A stretch of DNA of 64,000 nucleotides from an uncultured Acetatifactor sp. Lineage in GTDB: Bacteria; Bacillota; Clostridia; Lachnospirales; Lachnospiraceae. The translations under genes were made by a program, and so were the position numbers. The notes beneath the pieces were generated by a model. It saw nothing but the letters and a program-made list of their open reading frames with translations, had not been told where the DNA came from and made no database searches. The stretch spans positions 62,001 to 126,000 of the forward strand of contig CAKSAN010000007.1 in the NCBI GenBank assembly GCA_934436435.1. Reading direction: 5' to 3'. Shown here piece by piece: positions 42,918-52,246 of this stretch (position 1 is the stretch's first letter; every line of letters begins with the position of its first letter).

Positions 42918-44771
42918 ATGTTACTGGATAAGATCGAGAAAGCGAACGATATTAAAAAGATAGATAAATCAGACTATGGGGAACTGGCGGAGGAGATCCG
43001 GCAGTTCCTGATCGAGAAGATCAGTGTGACCGGAGGACATCTGGGTTCGAACCTGGGAGCCGTGGAACTGACCATGGCGCTCCATCTGGCCCTGGATCTC
43101 CCGGAGGACAAAATCATCTGGGATGTAGGTCATCAGTCTTATACCCACAAAATATTAACGGGCCGCAAGGACGGTTTCGATGTCTTACGCCAGTTCCATG
43201 GCATGAGTGGGTTCCCCAAGAGAAAAGAAAGCAGATTTGACGCATTTGATACCGGGCACAGTTCTACCTCCATCTCCGCAGGAATGGGACTGGTGAAGGC
43301 GAGAGACTTAAAAGGGGAGAAGACCACCATCGTATCCGTGATCGGAGATGGGTCCCTCACCGGCGGCATGGCTTACGAGGCATTGAATAACGCGGCGAAG
43401 CTGGAGACCAATTTTATCATTGTGTTAAATGACAATAATATGTCCATCTCCGAAAATGTAGGCGGCGTATCCAAATATCTGAACAATATCCGTACTGCTA
43501 CCGGCTATCTGGATCTGAAGGAAGGCATCTACAATGCTCTGAAGAGTAAGCCCGGCAGGGACGGTATCATCAACAGCATCCGCCGTGCCAAGAGCAGTTT
43601 TAAACAGCTGGTGATCCCCGGCATGTTTTTCGAGGATATGGGTGTGACTTATTTAGGCCCGGTGGATGGACATGACATTGAAGGACTGATCAAGGTCATT
43701 GAGGAAGCAAAGAGAGTCAAGGGAGCCGTGCTGATCCATGCCATTACCCAGAAGGGCAAGGGCTATGGCCCGGCGGAGAAGCACCCTGCCAGATTCCACG
43801 GGGCGGAGCCTTTTGATATTGAAACGGGAATCCCTTCCCATCCCCGCACGGTAGCCAATTATACCGATGTATTTTCCACCGTCATGTGCAAGCTGGGACA
43901 GCGGGATGAACGGGTGGTGGCCATCACGGCGGCCATGCCGGACGGCACCGGCTTAAAGCGTTTCCGGAATATGTACCCGGACCGGTTCTTCGATGTGGGA
44001 ATCGCAGAGGAACATGCGGTGACTTTTGCAGCCGGACTGGCGGCGGGTGGCATGAAACCCATTGTTGCAGTGTATTCTTCTTTTTTACAGAGAGCCTACG
44101 ATCAGATTCTGCATGATGTGTGCATCCAGAATCTGCCGGTGGTGTTCGCCATAGATCGTGCCGGACTGGTGGGCAGCGACGGCGAGACCCATCAGGGGAT
44201 TTTCGATTATACGTATCTGTCGGGCATTCCCAACATGCATATCTGTGCGCCGAAGAACAAATGGGAATTGTCGGATATGATGAAATTTGCCGTGGCGCTG
44301 GATGCTCCCATTGCGGTGCGTTATCCCAGAGGAACCGCTTATGCCGGACTCGCCGAACATCGAGCCCCCATCGAACTGGGTAAGGCAGAGTGGATCGACA
44401 GAGAAGGCGGCATTGCACTGTTTGCCGTGGGCAGCATGGTGAAGACCGCGGAGGAAGTACAGAAGCTTCTGCAGGAAAAAGGCTACAAGGCAAGTATTAT
44501 CAACGCCAGATTTATCAAGCCCATCGACGAGGAAGCGGTACTTTCGGCCTGTGAGGATCACGAAATGATCGTGACCATGGAAGAGAATGTCTTAAGCGGG
44601 GGCTTCGGAGAGAAAGTCCTGACCTGTTTAAATGATCATGAGAAGCAGATCAAATGTGTCATGTTCACGATTCCGGATGCCTATGTGGAGCATGGCAATG
44701 TAGAACTTTTGAAAAAAGAAATCGGACTGGATGCGGAAAGCATCACGGAAAAGATACTGGAAAAGTTATAA
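42918..44771 (+). CDS. dxs: 1-deoxy-D-xylulose-5-phosphate synthase
   Basis: The 617-residue thiamine diphosphate enzyme makes DXP from pyruvate and glyceraldehyde 3-phosphate, the first step of the MEP isoprenoid pathway. Features include GGHLGSNLGAVELT, the ThDP motif GDGSLTGGMAYEALNNAA through NDNNMSIS, the central GPVDGHDI, and the transketolase-like EEHAVTFAAGLA and C-terminal EENVLSGGFGEKV. Length is typical. It lies 14 bases after ispA. Confidence 0.96.
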   Translation: MLLDKIEKANDIKKIDKSDYGELAEEIRQFLIEKISVTGGHLGSNLGAVELTMALHLALDLPEDKIIWDVGHQSYTHKILTGRKDGFDVLRQFHGMSGFPKRKESRFDAFDTGHSSTSISAGMGLVKARDLKGEKTTIVSVIGDGSLTGGMAYEALNNAAKLETNFIIVLNDNNMSISENVGGVSKYLNNIRTATGYLDLKEGIYNALKSKPGRDGIINSIRRAKSSFKQLVIPGMFFEDMGVTYLGPVDGHDIEGLIKVIEEAKRVKGAVLIHAITQKGKGYGPAEKHPARFHGAEPFDIETGIPSHPRTVANYTDVFSTVMCKLGQRDERVVAITAAMPDGTGLKRFRNMYPDRFFDVGIAEEHAVTFAAGLAAGGMKPIVAVYSSFLQRAYDQILHDVCIQNLPVVFAIDRAGLVGSDGETHQGIFDYTYLSGIPNMHICAPKNKWELSDMMKFAVALDAPIAVRYPRGTAYAGLAEHRAPIELGKAEWIDREGGIALFAVGSMVKTAEEVQKLLQEKGYKASIINARFIKPIDEEAVLSACEDHEMIVTMEENVLSGGFGEKVLTCLNDHEKQIKCVMFTIPDAYVEHGNVELLKKEIGLDAESITEKILEKL

Positions 44772-44789
44772 GAGTTATAGGAGATTTAT

Positions 44790-45671
44790 ATGAAAGAACG
44801 ACTGGATGTGATCCTGGTAGAGCAGGGATATGCCCCTTCCAGAGAAAAGGCAAAAGCCATCATAATGTCCGGCAATGTCTATGTCAACGGGCAGAAGGAG
44901 GACAAGGCCGGTACCGGATTCGATGTCAGCAAGATCAAGCTGGAAGTCAGGGATCATACCATGAAGTATGTCAGCCGCGGCGGACTGAAGCTGGAAAAGG
45001 CAATGGAGCAATGGGGCTTTCTGCTGGACGGGATGATCTGCATGGATATCGGAGCATCCACCGGAGGCTTTACGGATTGCATGCTCCAGAACGGAGCTGC
45101 GAAAGTGTATTCCGTGGATGTGGGACAAGGACAGTTAGCCTGGAAACTGCGCAATGACGAGCGGGTGGTATGCATGGAACAGACCAATTTCCGCTACGTG
45201 ACACCGGAAGATATCCCGGATGCGCTGGATTTCGCCAGTGTGGATGTGTCCTTCATTTCCCTGACCAAGATTCTGATTCCGGCGAGAAATCTGTTAAAGA
45301 CCGGTGGCCAGATGGTATGCCTGATCAAGCCCCAGTTCGAAGCCGGAAGAGGCAAGGTGGGGAAAAACGGTGTGGTGAGAGAACCCCAGATCCACGAAGA
45401 GGTGATCCGTAAGATCATCGATTATGCGGAAAGTATCGGTTTCGAAGTGCTGCATCTGGAATATTCCCCCATCAAAGGACCGGAAGGCAATATCGAATAT
45501 CTGCTGCATATCCGTAAACCGGAAGGAATCTCCGAAGAAAAGCTTTCGCTGACGGAGCATGAAGCGGAGAGTGCCTTACAGACCATCGTAGAGGAAAAGA
45601 CTGGATTGTCCTATACGCCGGAGTGGGATGCCGTGGTCAAAGGCATCGTAGATAATTCTCATATGCTGTAA
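44790..45671 (+). CDS. tlyA: TlyA-family rRNA 2'-O-methyltransferase
   Basis: This 293-residue protein has an N-terminal S4 RNA-binding domain (about 3-65: ERLDVILVEQGYAPSREKAKAII) and an FtsJ-like SAM methyltransferase domain with motif I DIGASTGGFTDCML and YSVDVGQGQLAWKLR. TlyA proteins methylate ribosomal RNA at cytidines; the old hemolysin label is misleading. Conserved in this gene order between dxs and nadK in clostridia. It starts 18 bases after dxs. Confidence 0.93.
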   Translation: MKERLDVILVEQGYAPSREKAKAIIMSGNVYVNGQKEDKAGTGFDVSKIKLEVRDHTMKYVSRGGLKLEKAMEQWGFLLDGMICMDIGASTGGFTDCMLQNGAAKVYSVDVGQGQLAWKLRNDERVVCMEQTNFRYVTPEDIPDALDFASVDVSFISLTKILIPARNLLKTGGQMVCLIKPQFEAGRGKVGKNGVVREPQIHEEVIRKIIDYAESIGFEVLHLEYSPIKGPEGNIEYLLHIRKPEGISEEKLSLTEHEAESALQTIVEEKTGLSYTPEWDAVVKGIVDNSHML

Positions 45672-45693
45672 CAGACAAGGAGTACAGGAAGCT

Positions 45694-46563
45694 ATGAAGC
45701 ATTTTCTGATATATACCAATAAGCATAAGGATAAAGAACTTACGACCACAAAACAAATCCAGAATTATCTGGAATGCAAGGGCTGTACCGTGAAGCTGAA
45801 AGTCAAGGAGTCCGACTGGAAAGCGGAGGCGGATTCCTTGGCGGAAGAGGAAGCAACGGATATTCCGTTAGATATAGACTGCATGATCGTATTAGGCGGT
45901 GATGGCACAGTATTGCAGGCTGCCAGAGAGACCAAGAAGATTCTGGTGCCCATCATCGGTGTGAATCTGGGAACCGTAGGCTATATGACGGAGATCGAAC
46001 CCTCCGGACTGGAAGAGGCTCTGGATCGTCTGATCCGGGATGATTATAAGAAGGAACGCCGGATGATGCTGAACGGTAAAGTCTGCGGCGCGGACGGAAC
46101 CGTATCGGAGGGCTGGGCACTGAATGATATCGTCATTTCCCGAAGCGGCTCCTTACAGATCATAGAATTCAATATCTATGTCAACGGGCAGCTTCTGAAC
46201 CATTACAAGGCGGACGGAATGATTGTGACCACTCCCACAGGATCCACGGGATACAATCTGTCGGCGGGAGGCCCGTTGGTGGAGCCCAAGGCGAAGCTGA
46301 TCACCCTGACACCGATCTGTCCCCACAGCCTGAATCAGAGAAGCATTATATTGTCTCCGGAGGATGAGATCATCATAGAGATTCCGGCAGGCAGAGAGGG
46401 CAAGAGCCAGACCGTGGAGGCCAATTATGACGGCAGCCACAAGGTGACCATGTGTACCGGGGACCGGATCCGTATCGTGCAGTCCGAGAAGATCACGGAA
46501 TTCATCCAGTTGAATCAGGTGAGCTTTTTAGACGTGCTGCATCGGAAAATGAGAGATTCCTGA
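45694..46563 (+). CDS. nadK: NAD kinase
   Basis: The 289-residue enzyme phosphorylates NAD to NADP. It has the diacylglycerol-kinase-like motif GGDGTVLQAAR, followed by GVNLGTVGYMTEI, the NAD-binding LNDIVISR, and TPTGSTGYNLSAGGPLV. Length is typical. It lies 22 bases after tlyA in the conserved block. Confidence 0.96.
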   Translation: MKHFLIYTNKHKDKELTTTKQIQNYLECKGCTVKLKVKESDWKAEADSLAEEEATDIPLDIDCMIVLGGDGTVLQAARETKKILVPIIGVNLGTVGYMTEIEPSGLEEALDRLIRDDYKKERRMMLNGKVCGADGTVSEGWALNDIVISRSGSLQIIEFNIYVNGQLLNHYKADGMIVTTPTGSTGYNLSAGGPLVEPKAKLITLTPICPHSLNQRSIILSPEDEIIIEIPAGREGKSQTVEANYDGSHKVTMCTGDRIRIVQSEKITEFIQLNQVSFLDVLHRKMRDS

Positions 46564-46598
46564 CGAGTTGTTTGTTGTGAGAAAGGCATGAGGCCAAG

Positions 46599-47051
46599 AT
46601 GAAGAAAACAAGACATCGCAAGATCGTGGAGATCATAGAAAAAAGAGATGTGGAGACCCAGGAGGAGCTGGCTGGCTACTTAAAGGAAGCGGGATTTGCC
46701 GTGACCCAGGCCACGGTGTCCAGGGACATTCGGGAACTGAAGCTGTCCAAGGTGCCCACCGGTGGCGGCAAACAGAAATATGTCATTTTAAAACAGGATG
46801 ACAGTCATATGGGAGATAAGTATATCCGCGTTCTCAGAGACGGTTTTATTTCCATGGATATGGCACAGAATATTCTGGTGATCAAGACGGTATCCGGCAT
46901 GGCCATGGCAGTGGCGGCAGCACTGGATGCCCTGAAATTCTCCGAAGTGGTGGGCTGTATCGCCGGTGATGATACCATCATGGTGGCGGTACGGACCGTG
47001 GAGGATACCCAGATCCTTATGGACAAGATCCATCTGATGATTGAAAGATAA
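46599..47051 (+). CDS. argR: arginine repressor
   Basis: The 150-residue regulator has an N-terminal winged helix-turn-helix (ETQEELAGYLKEAGFAVTQATVSRDIRELKL) and a C-terminal oligomerisation and arginine-binding domain (CIAGDDTIMVAVR, with the GDDT motif). It forms arginine-dependent hexamers controlling arginine metabolism. The location before recN is a conserved Firmicute arrangement rather than a sign of local regulation. Confidence 0.96.
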   Translation: MKKTRHRKIVEIIEKRDVETQEELAGYLKEAGFAVTQATVSRDIRELKLSKVPTGGGKQKYVILKQDDSHMGDKYIRVLRDGFISMDMAQNILVIKTVSGMAMAVAAALDALKFSEVVGCIAGDDTIMVAVRTVEDTQILMDKIHLMIER

Positions 47052-47066
47052 GACAGGGGGAAATAC

Positions 47067-48755
47067 ATGCTTCGTAGTTTACACGTGAAAAATCTGGCTC
47101 TCATCCGGGAGACAGAGGTAGAGTTCGGAGAAGGACTGAATATACTGACAGGAGAGACCGGTGCGGGTAAATCCCTGCTGATCGGATCGGTGAATCTGGC
47201 ATTGGGAGGAAAGTTCGAGAAGGACATGCTCAGACGGGGAGAAGAGAGCGGTCTGGTGGAACTGGTCTTCGACTGTGAGGAAGAGAGACTGGCGGAGAAA
47301 TTAAAAAGCATGGATCTGGAGCCTTCGGAGGATGGCACAGTGATCTTAAGCAGAAAGCTTTCCTCCGGGAAAAGTATTTGTCGTATCAACGGGGAGACCG
47401 TGACGGCGAAGCAGGTAAAGGAGCTTTCCGAGCTGCTGATCGACATTCACGGACAACACGAGCACCAGTCCCTGTTAAATAAGAAAAAGCACATGGAGAT
47501 TCTGGATGCCTATGCGGGAGCGGAATTTGCGGAGTGTGCGGGACGGGTGGCTGCGCTTTACCATGAATGTGCTGCTCTGGAGAAAAGAATTGCCGAGGAA
47601 ACACTGGATGATGCTTCCAGAGGCAGGGAACAGTCTCTGGCGGAGTTTGAACAGAGAGAGATCGCAGATGCTTCCTTACGGCCCGGGGAGGATGAGGAAC
47701 TGGAGCAGGCATACCGCAAAATGTCCAACAGCCGCAAGATCGCAGAAAGTCTGGCGGAAAGCTATCGCCTCAGCGGAAACGATGCGGAGGACGGCGCCGG
47801 GAATTCCTTAAGCAGAGCCCTTCGGGCACTGCGCAGCGTGACCATGTATGATCCTGCACTGGAACAGATGGAGCAGCAGCTGGCAGAGGTGGAAAGCCTT
47901 CTGTCGGATTACAACCATGATGTTTCCGAATATATGTCGGATCTGGAATTTGACGAAGAGGACTTCCGCAGCACCGAAGAGCGCCTGAACACCATCAATC
48001 ATCTGAAGGGAAAATACGGCAATTCCATCGAAGAGATCCTGCAATACAAAGAGGAAAAGGAAGCCTATCTGGAAAAGCTGGCGGATTATGATGCCTATAT
48101 GCAGAAGCTGAATGCGGAGTGGAAGGAGAAACAGGAACTGTTAAAAACAGCCTGTGAGGAGCTGTCCGAAATCCGCAGGAAGAATGCGGCAGTACTGACA
48201 CAGAAGCTGAAGGATGCCCTGATCAATTTGAATTTCCTGACGGTGGAGTTTGACATCGCGGTCAGACCCGGTCAGGCGGTCACGGCAAAGGGCTATGACG
48301 ATGTGGAATTTCTGATCTCCACCAACCCCGGAGAAAGCCTGAAACCCTTAAGCCAGGTGGCCAGCGGCGGTGAACTGTCCCGTGTCATGTTAGCCATTAA
48401 GACAGTGCTGGCGGGACGGGATGAGATCGATACTCTGATCTTCGATGAGATCGACACCGGTATCAGCGGCAGAACGGCATGGAAGGTAGCGGAGCAGTTG
48501 AGTGTTCTGGCAGGAGCCCATCAGGTCATCTGCATCACCCACCTGCCCCAGATCGCGGCTATGGCGGATGTGCATTTCGTTATCGAGAAGAGCAGTACCG
48601 ATGACATGACCATCACGGATATTCATAAAGTGGCTGCGGAGGAAAGTCTGGCGGAGCTGGCAAGACTTCTGGGCAGTGATGCGCTCACCGAGGCGGCACT
48701 CTCTAATGCAAAAGAAATGAAAGAACAGGCAAACGGGTTTAAAGAAGCCCGATAA
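47067..48755 (+). CDS. recN: DNA repair protein RecN
   Basis: This 562-residue SMC-like ATPase acts early in double-strand break repair. Walker A is ILTGETGAGKSLLIGSV near residue 30. A long coiled-coil middle follows. The C-terminal half has the ABC signature LSQVASGGELSRVMLAIK, Walker B TLIFDEIDTGISG and the H-loop VICITHLPQIAAMAD. Length is typical. It lies 15 bases after argR and ends at a strong terminator, closing the asp23-recN block. Confidence 0.96.
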   Translation: MLRSLHVKNLALIRETEVEFGEGLNILTGETGAGKSLLIGSVNLALGGKFEKDMLRRGEESGLVELVFDCEEERLAEKLKSMDLEPSEDGTVILSRKLSSGKSICRINGETVTAKQVKELSELLIDIHGQHEHQSLLNKKKHMEILDAYAGAEFAECAGRVAALYHECAALEKRIAEETLDDASRGREQSLAEFEQREIADASLRPGEDEELEQAYRKMSNSRKIAESLAESYRLSGNDAEDGAGNSLSRALRALRSVTMYDPALEQMEQQLAEVESLLSDYNHDVSEYMSDLEFDEEDFRSTEERLNTINHLKGKYGNSIEEILQYKEEKEAYLEKLADYDAYMQKLNAEWKEKQELLKTACEELSEIRRKNAAVLTQKLKDALINLNFLTVEFDIAVRPGQAVTAKGYDDVEFLISTNPGESLKPLSQVASGGELSRVMLAIKTVLAGRDEIDTLIFDEIDTGISGRTAWKVAEQLSVLAGAHQVICITHLPQIAAMADVHFVIEKSSTDDMTITDIHKVAAEESLAELARLLGSDALTEAALSNAKEMKEQANGFKEAR

Positions 48756-48781
48756 GGGAAATGCTATAGGGAAAGACGAAA

Positions 48782-48813
48782 AAAAGGATGAAGAATGACT
48801 TCATCCTTTTCTT
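48782..48813 (+). terminator. intrinsic terminator after recN
   Basis: AAAAGGATGAAG (48782-48793) pairs perfectly with CTTCATCCTTTT (48799-48810) around a 5-base loop, followed by more T. Confidence 0.9.
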
Positions 48814-48862
48814 TTGTGCAAATTCAACCAAAATAAATCATCATATTTGTGAATAAAATTGA

Positions 48863-48891
48863 TTGATTTTGACTGAATGTGAAGATATAAT
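48863..48891 (+). promoter_or_regulatory. fruK: fructose operon promoter
   Basis: TTGATT (48863-48868), a 17-bp spacer and a perfect TATAAT (48886-48891), 43 bases before fruK. The surrounding DNA carries directly repeated TTGATTGATTTTGACT-like sequence and TGAAT/TGTGAA motifs overlapping the -35. These are plausible sites for the DeoR-type regulator encoded at the end of the operon. Confidence 0.7.
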
Positions 48892-48934
48892 AACATCATA
48901 AGAACACGAAAGGCAACAGACAGGAGGGATTTCA

Positions 48935-49840
48935 ATGATTTGTACTGTGACATTCAATCCGTCACTGGATTACATCGTATCCGTGGATGACTTTCAGTTG
49001 GGAATGACGAACAGAACCTCATCAGAGCTGATTCTTCCGGGAGGAAAGGGAATCAATGTCTCCATTGTCCTGAAGAATCTGGGACTGGATTCCACGGCAC
49101 TTGGATATGCGGCGGGATTCACCGGAGAGGAACTGATCCGGAGATTGAACGAATTTGGCGTAAATGCTGACTTCATCAAAATCGATCACGGAATGACCAG
49201 AATCAATCTGAAATTAAAGAGTATCGACGGAACAGAGATCAACGGCTGTGGACCGGATATTGATGCAAAGGCGCTGGAACAACTGATGGAGAAGATTGAC
49301 CGACTGGGCGAAGGAGATGTTCTGGTGCTGGCGGGCAGCATCCCTTACACCATGCCGGATGACATGTACCAGAGAATCCTTGAAAGGATTCAGGGCAGAG
49401 GAGTACTGACGGTGGTAGATGCCACCAGAGATCTGTTAGTCAAGGTACTACCGTATCATCCGTTCCTGGTAAAGCCCAACAATCATGAGCTGGGAGATAT
49501 CTTCGGCGTGAAGCTCTCCACCAGAGGGGAAGTCATTCCTTACGGTAAGAAGTTACAGGAGATGGGAGCACAGAACGTACTGATCTCCATGGCAGGCGAA
49601 GGAGCCGTGCTGATCGCGGCGGACGGACAGTGTCTGGAAGCACCGGCACCGAAGGGAACACTGGTCAACGGTGTGGGCGCGGGAGATTCCATGGTAGCGG
49701 GTTTCCTCACCGGATGGATGGAAGAGAAGGATTACGCTCACGCATTCTGTATGGGAATCGCAGCGGGAAGCGCCAGTGCTTTCTCAGAGAATCTGGCCAC
49801 CAGAGAAGAAGTTCTACAGGTATTGAAACAGGTAAAATAA
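48935..49840 (+). CDS. fruK: 1-phosphofructokinase
   Basis: This 301-residue PfkB-family kinase converts fructose 1-phosphate, the product of the fructose PTS, to fructose 1,6-bisphosphate. Features are TFNPSLDYIV at the N-terminus, LPGGKGINVSIVLKNLG, the NGCGPDI segment and the C-terminal anion-hole/base motif NGVGAGDSMVAGFL (catalytic Asp). ATG follows GGAGGG. First gene of the fruK-fruA-ptsH-ptsI-fruR operon. Confidence 0.94.
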   Translation: MICTVTFNPSLDYIVSVDDFQLGMTNRTSSELILPGGKGINVSIVLKNLGLDSTALGYAAGFTGEELIRRLNEFGVNADFIKIDHGMTRINLKLKSIDGTEINGCGPDIDAKALEQLMEKIDRLGEGDVLVLAGSIPYTMPDDMYQRILERIQGRGVLTVVDATRDLLVKVLPYHPFLVKPNNHELGDIFGVKLSTRGEVIPYGKKLQEMGAQNVLISMAGEGAVLIAADGQCLEAPAPKGTLVNGVGAGDSMVAGFLTGWMEEKDYAHAFCMGIAAGSASAFSENLATREEVLQVLKQVK

Positions 49841-49909
49841 CGGCAAAGTAAACAGAAAGTGTAAATGAAAAAGTAAAAGAAAAAAGTATAAGAGAGGATG
49901 GGTTACAAC

Positions 49910-51823
49910 ATGAGAATTACGGATTTACTGGACAAAAGAAGTATTTCCCTGGATGCAGCTCCGGCAGATAAGAAGGCAACGCTGGATATGGCAGTGGAAC
50001 TGATGGCAAAGAGCGGAAAGCTGGCGGATGTGGAGCAGTACCGTGCACAGGTCTATGCCAGAGAGGAAGAGAGCACCACGGGAATCGGCGAAGGCATTGC
50101 AATTCCCCACGGAAAATGTGATGCGGTGAAGGCTCCCGGACTGGCAGCCATGGTGATCAAAAAAGGTGTGGATTATGATTCCCTGGACGGCGAACCGGTG
50201 ACACTTCTGTTCCTGATCGCAGCACCCAATACCAAAGATAACGTACATCTGGATGTATTGAGCAAACTGTCCGTCATGCTGATGGATGAGAACTTTACAA
50301 AATCGTTGAGAGACGCAAAAAGCGTGGACGAATTCTTACAGATCATTGATGCGGCGGATGAGAGTGCCAAGAGTATCGACGACAGATTAAGTGATACGGG
50401 CATTACCACCGAAGAGAAAAAGAGCTTCAAGCTTCTGGCTGTGACCTCCTGTCCCACCGGAATCGCTCATACCTACATGGCGGCAGAAGCTCTGGAGAAG
50501 GCGGCGAAAGCAGCAGACTGTCAGATCAAGATCGAGACCAGAGGTTCCGCCGGGGCCAAGAATGTACTCACCGCGGAAGAGATCGCCGCAGCGGACTGTA
50601 TCATCGTGGCGGCCGATGCCAAGGTACCCATGGACCGCTTTGACGGCAAGAAGGTCATCAGCTGTCAGGTGTCTGATGGTATCAGCAAGGCAGACCAGCT
50701 GGTAAAACAGGCAGTAAGCGGCAAGGTGGAAGTGTTCCACGGAGAAAGCGGTGAAGCGAAGGCAGCCGTGACCGGCAAGGAGAGTGCTGCACACAAGATC
50801 TATACCCAGCTGATGAATGGTGTATCCCACATGCTTCCCTTCGTCGTAGGCGGCGGTATCCTGATCGCCATTGCCTTCCTGATCGACGGCCTGAGCATTG
50901 ACATCAATGCACTTCCGGCAGACCAGAGAGGGAACTTCGGTACCATCACTCCCGTAGCGGCAATGTTCAAAAATATCGGCGGCGTGGCTTTTGGCCTGAT
51001 GCTTCCGGTACTGGCGGGCTTCATCGGAATGGCTATCGGCGACAGACCGGCACTGGCTCTTGGCTTTGTGGGCGGCATGATGGCAGCAAACGGCAAGTCC
51101 GGATTCCTGGGTGCACTGGTAGCAGGGTTCTTAGCCGGTTATCTGATCCTCGGTCTTCGCAAGATCTGTGACAAGCTTCCCGATGCCATCGAGAAACTGG
51201 CACCGGTACTGATCTACCCGGTAGTAGGTATTCTGATCATGGGACTGGCAATGAACTTTGTGGTGGAACCGATCATGGGAGGTATCAATACCGGACTGAA
51301 TAATTTCTTAAGCGGCATGGGCGATTCCAGCAGAATCGTGCTGGGACTGATTCTCGGCGGCATGATGGCCATTGATATGGGCGGCCCCTTCAACAAGGCA
51401 GCTTATGTATTCGGAACCGCAGCCATCACCGCAGGCAACTACGATATTATGGCAGCCGTTATGATCGGAGGTATGACTCCTCCCTGCGCCATTGCACTGG
51501 CAACCCTGTTATTCAAGAACAAGTTCACCAAGGAAGAAAGAGATGCAGGTCCTACCAACTTCATCATGGGTCTGGCCTTCATCACAGAAGGTGCGATTCC
51601 CTTCGCAGCATCCGATCCTCTGCATGTACTTCCTTCCTGCATCATCGGTTCCGCACTGGCAGGTGCCCTTTCCATGGCATTCCACTGCACACTGATGGCT
51701 CCTCACGGCGGAATCTTCGTATTCCCTGTGGTGGGAAATGCATTGATGTATCTGGTAGCACTGGTGGCAGGTACGGTCGTATCCGCACTGCTGTTGGGTG
51801 TATTGAAGAAAAAAGCAGCTTAA
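49910..51823 (+). CDS. fruA: fructose PTS permease, EIIABC fusion
   Basis: The 637-residue fructose-specific PTS transporter has order A-B-C. EIIA (about 1-150) has phosphoacceptor His67 in GIAIPHGK. EIIB (about 172-270) has Cys181 in AVTSCPTGIAHTYMAAEAL. The membrane EIIC domain (about 295-637) contains GVSHMLPFVVGGGILIA and AIDMGGPFNKAAY. An in-frame ATG at 49898 overlaps the ribosome site, so ATG at 49910 is chosen. It imports fructose as fructose 1-phosphate for FruK and takes phosphate from the HPr and EI encoded next. Confidence 0.95.
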   Translation: MRITDLLDKRSISLDAAPADKKATLDMAVELMAKSGKLADVEQYRAQVYAREEESTTGIGEGIAIPHGKCDAVKAPGLAAMVIKKGVDYDSLDGEPVTLLFLIAAPNTKDNVHLDVLSKLSVMLMDENFTKSLRDAKSVDEFLQIIDAADESAKSIDDRLSDTGITTEEKKSFKLLAVTSCPTGIAHTYMAAEALEKAAKAADCQIKIETRGSAGAKNVLTAEEIAAADCIIVAADAKVPMDRFDGKKVISCQVSDGISKADQLVKQAVSGKVEVFHGESGEAKAAVTGKESAAHKIYTQLMNGVSHMLPFVVGGGILIAIAFLIDGLSIDINALPADQRGNFGTITPVAAMFKNIGGVAFGLMLPVLAGFIGMAIGDRPALALGFVGGMMAANGKSGFLGALVAGFLAGYLILGLRKICDKLPDAIEKLAPVLIYPVVGILIMGLAMNFVVEPIMGGINTGLNNFLSGMGDSSRIVLGLILGGMMAIDMGGPFNKAAYVFGTAAITAGNYDIMAAVMIGGMTPPCAIALATLLFKNKFTKEERDAGPTNFIMGLAFITEGAIPFAASDPLHVLPSCIIGSALAGALSMAFHCTLMAPHGGIFVFPVVGNALMYLVALVAGTVVSALLLGVLKKKAA

Positions 51824-51890
51824 GGCAAAAAGAATAAGATCATAAAACCTAAAATCATAGAAAACAGAAATCGGAAAGGAGAAAAAAACA

Positions 51891-52148
51891 ATGAAAGAAT
51901 TCAAATATGTTATCACAGATCCCGAAGGTATCCACGCACGTCCCGCAGGAGAGCTGGTAAAAGCAGCCAAGGAATTTAACAGCAGCATTACCCTGACCAA
52001 GGCCGGCAAGACCGGAGACTGCAAGAGAATCTTCGGTATCATGGGTCTGGCTGTCAAGGCCGGCAACGAGATCACCCTGACCTTCGATGGTGAGGATGAG
52101 GAAGCAGCTTATGTGGCAGTAACCGAATTTGTAAAAGCAAATCTCTAA
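51891..52148 (+). CDS. ptsH: HPr-like phosphocarrier lacking Ser46
   Basis: This 85-residue HPr has the active His15 in GIHARPAGELVKAAKEF. The second signature normally reads K-S-I-M-G-V-M-S-L with regulatory Ser46; here it reads CKRIFGIMGL, placing Arg at position 46. It can relay phosphate from EI to the fructose EIIA but cannot be phosphorylated by HPr kinase at that site, so it should not act as a CcpA corepressor. It is probably the fructose-dedicated HPr, with a general one elsewhere. ATG follows AAAGGAG. Confidence 0.93.
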   Translation: MKEFKYVITDPEGIHARPAGELVKAAKEFNSSITLTKAGKTGDCKRIFGIMGLAVKAGNEITLTFDGEDEEAAYVAVTEFVKANL

Positions 52149-52150
52149 AG

Positions 52151-52202
52151 TAATGAGCCCGGGCTCATTAGCGAACGCAGAGTGCGATAGCACGAATTCG
52201 TG
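52151..52202 (+). repeat. cluster of palindromes between ptsH and ptsI
   Basis: Four perfect palindromic units in 52 bases: TAATGAGCCCGGGCTCATTA (52151-52170), GCG-AA-CGC (52171-52178), GTGC-GATA-GCAC (52182-52193) and CACGAATTCGTG (52191-52202). The last two share bases. The GTGCGAT-plus-hairpin part parallels the deoB leader element at 35399-35419. It could trim or stabilise the mRNA between HPr and EI. Confidence 0.65.
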
Positions 52203-52246
52203 AGCTTATGGCAGAGAATAACTATCGTCAGGAGAGGAGAAAAGTC

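Noticed and set aside
44790..45671. Hemolysin
   Set aside because: The S4 plus FtsJ domain layout identifies an rRNA methyltransferase; the hemolysin name is historical.
48835..48900. CcpA (cre) site at the fructose promoter
   Set aside because: No sequence close to the cre consensus TGWAAGCGNTTNCA was found there or at the xylan, mannanase or mglB promoters.
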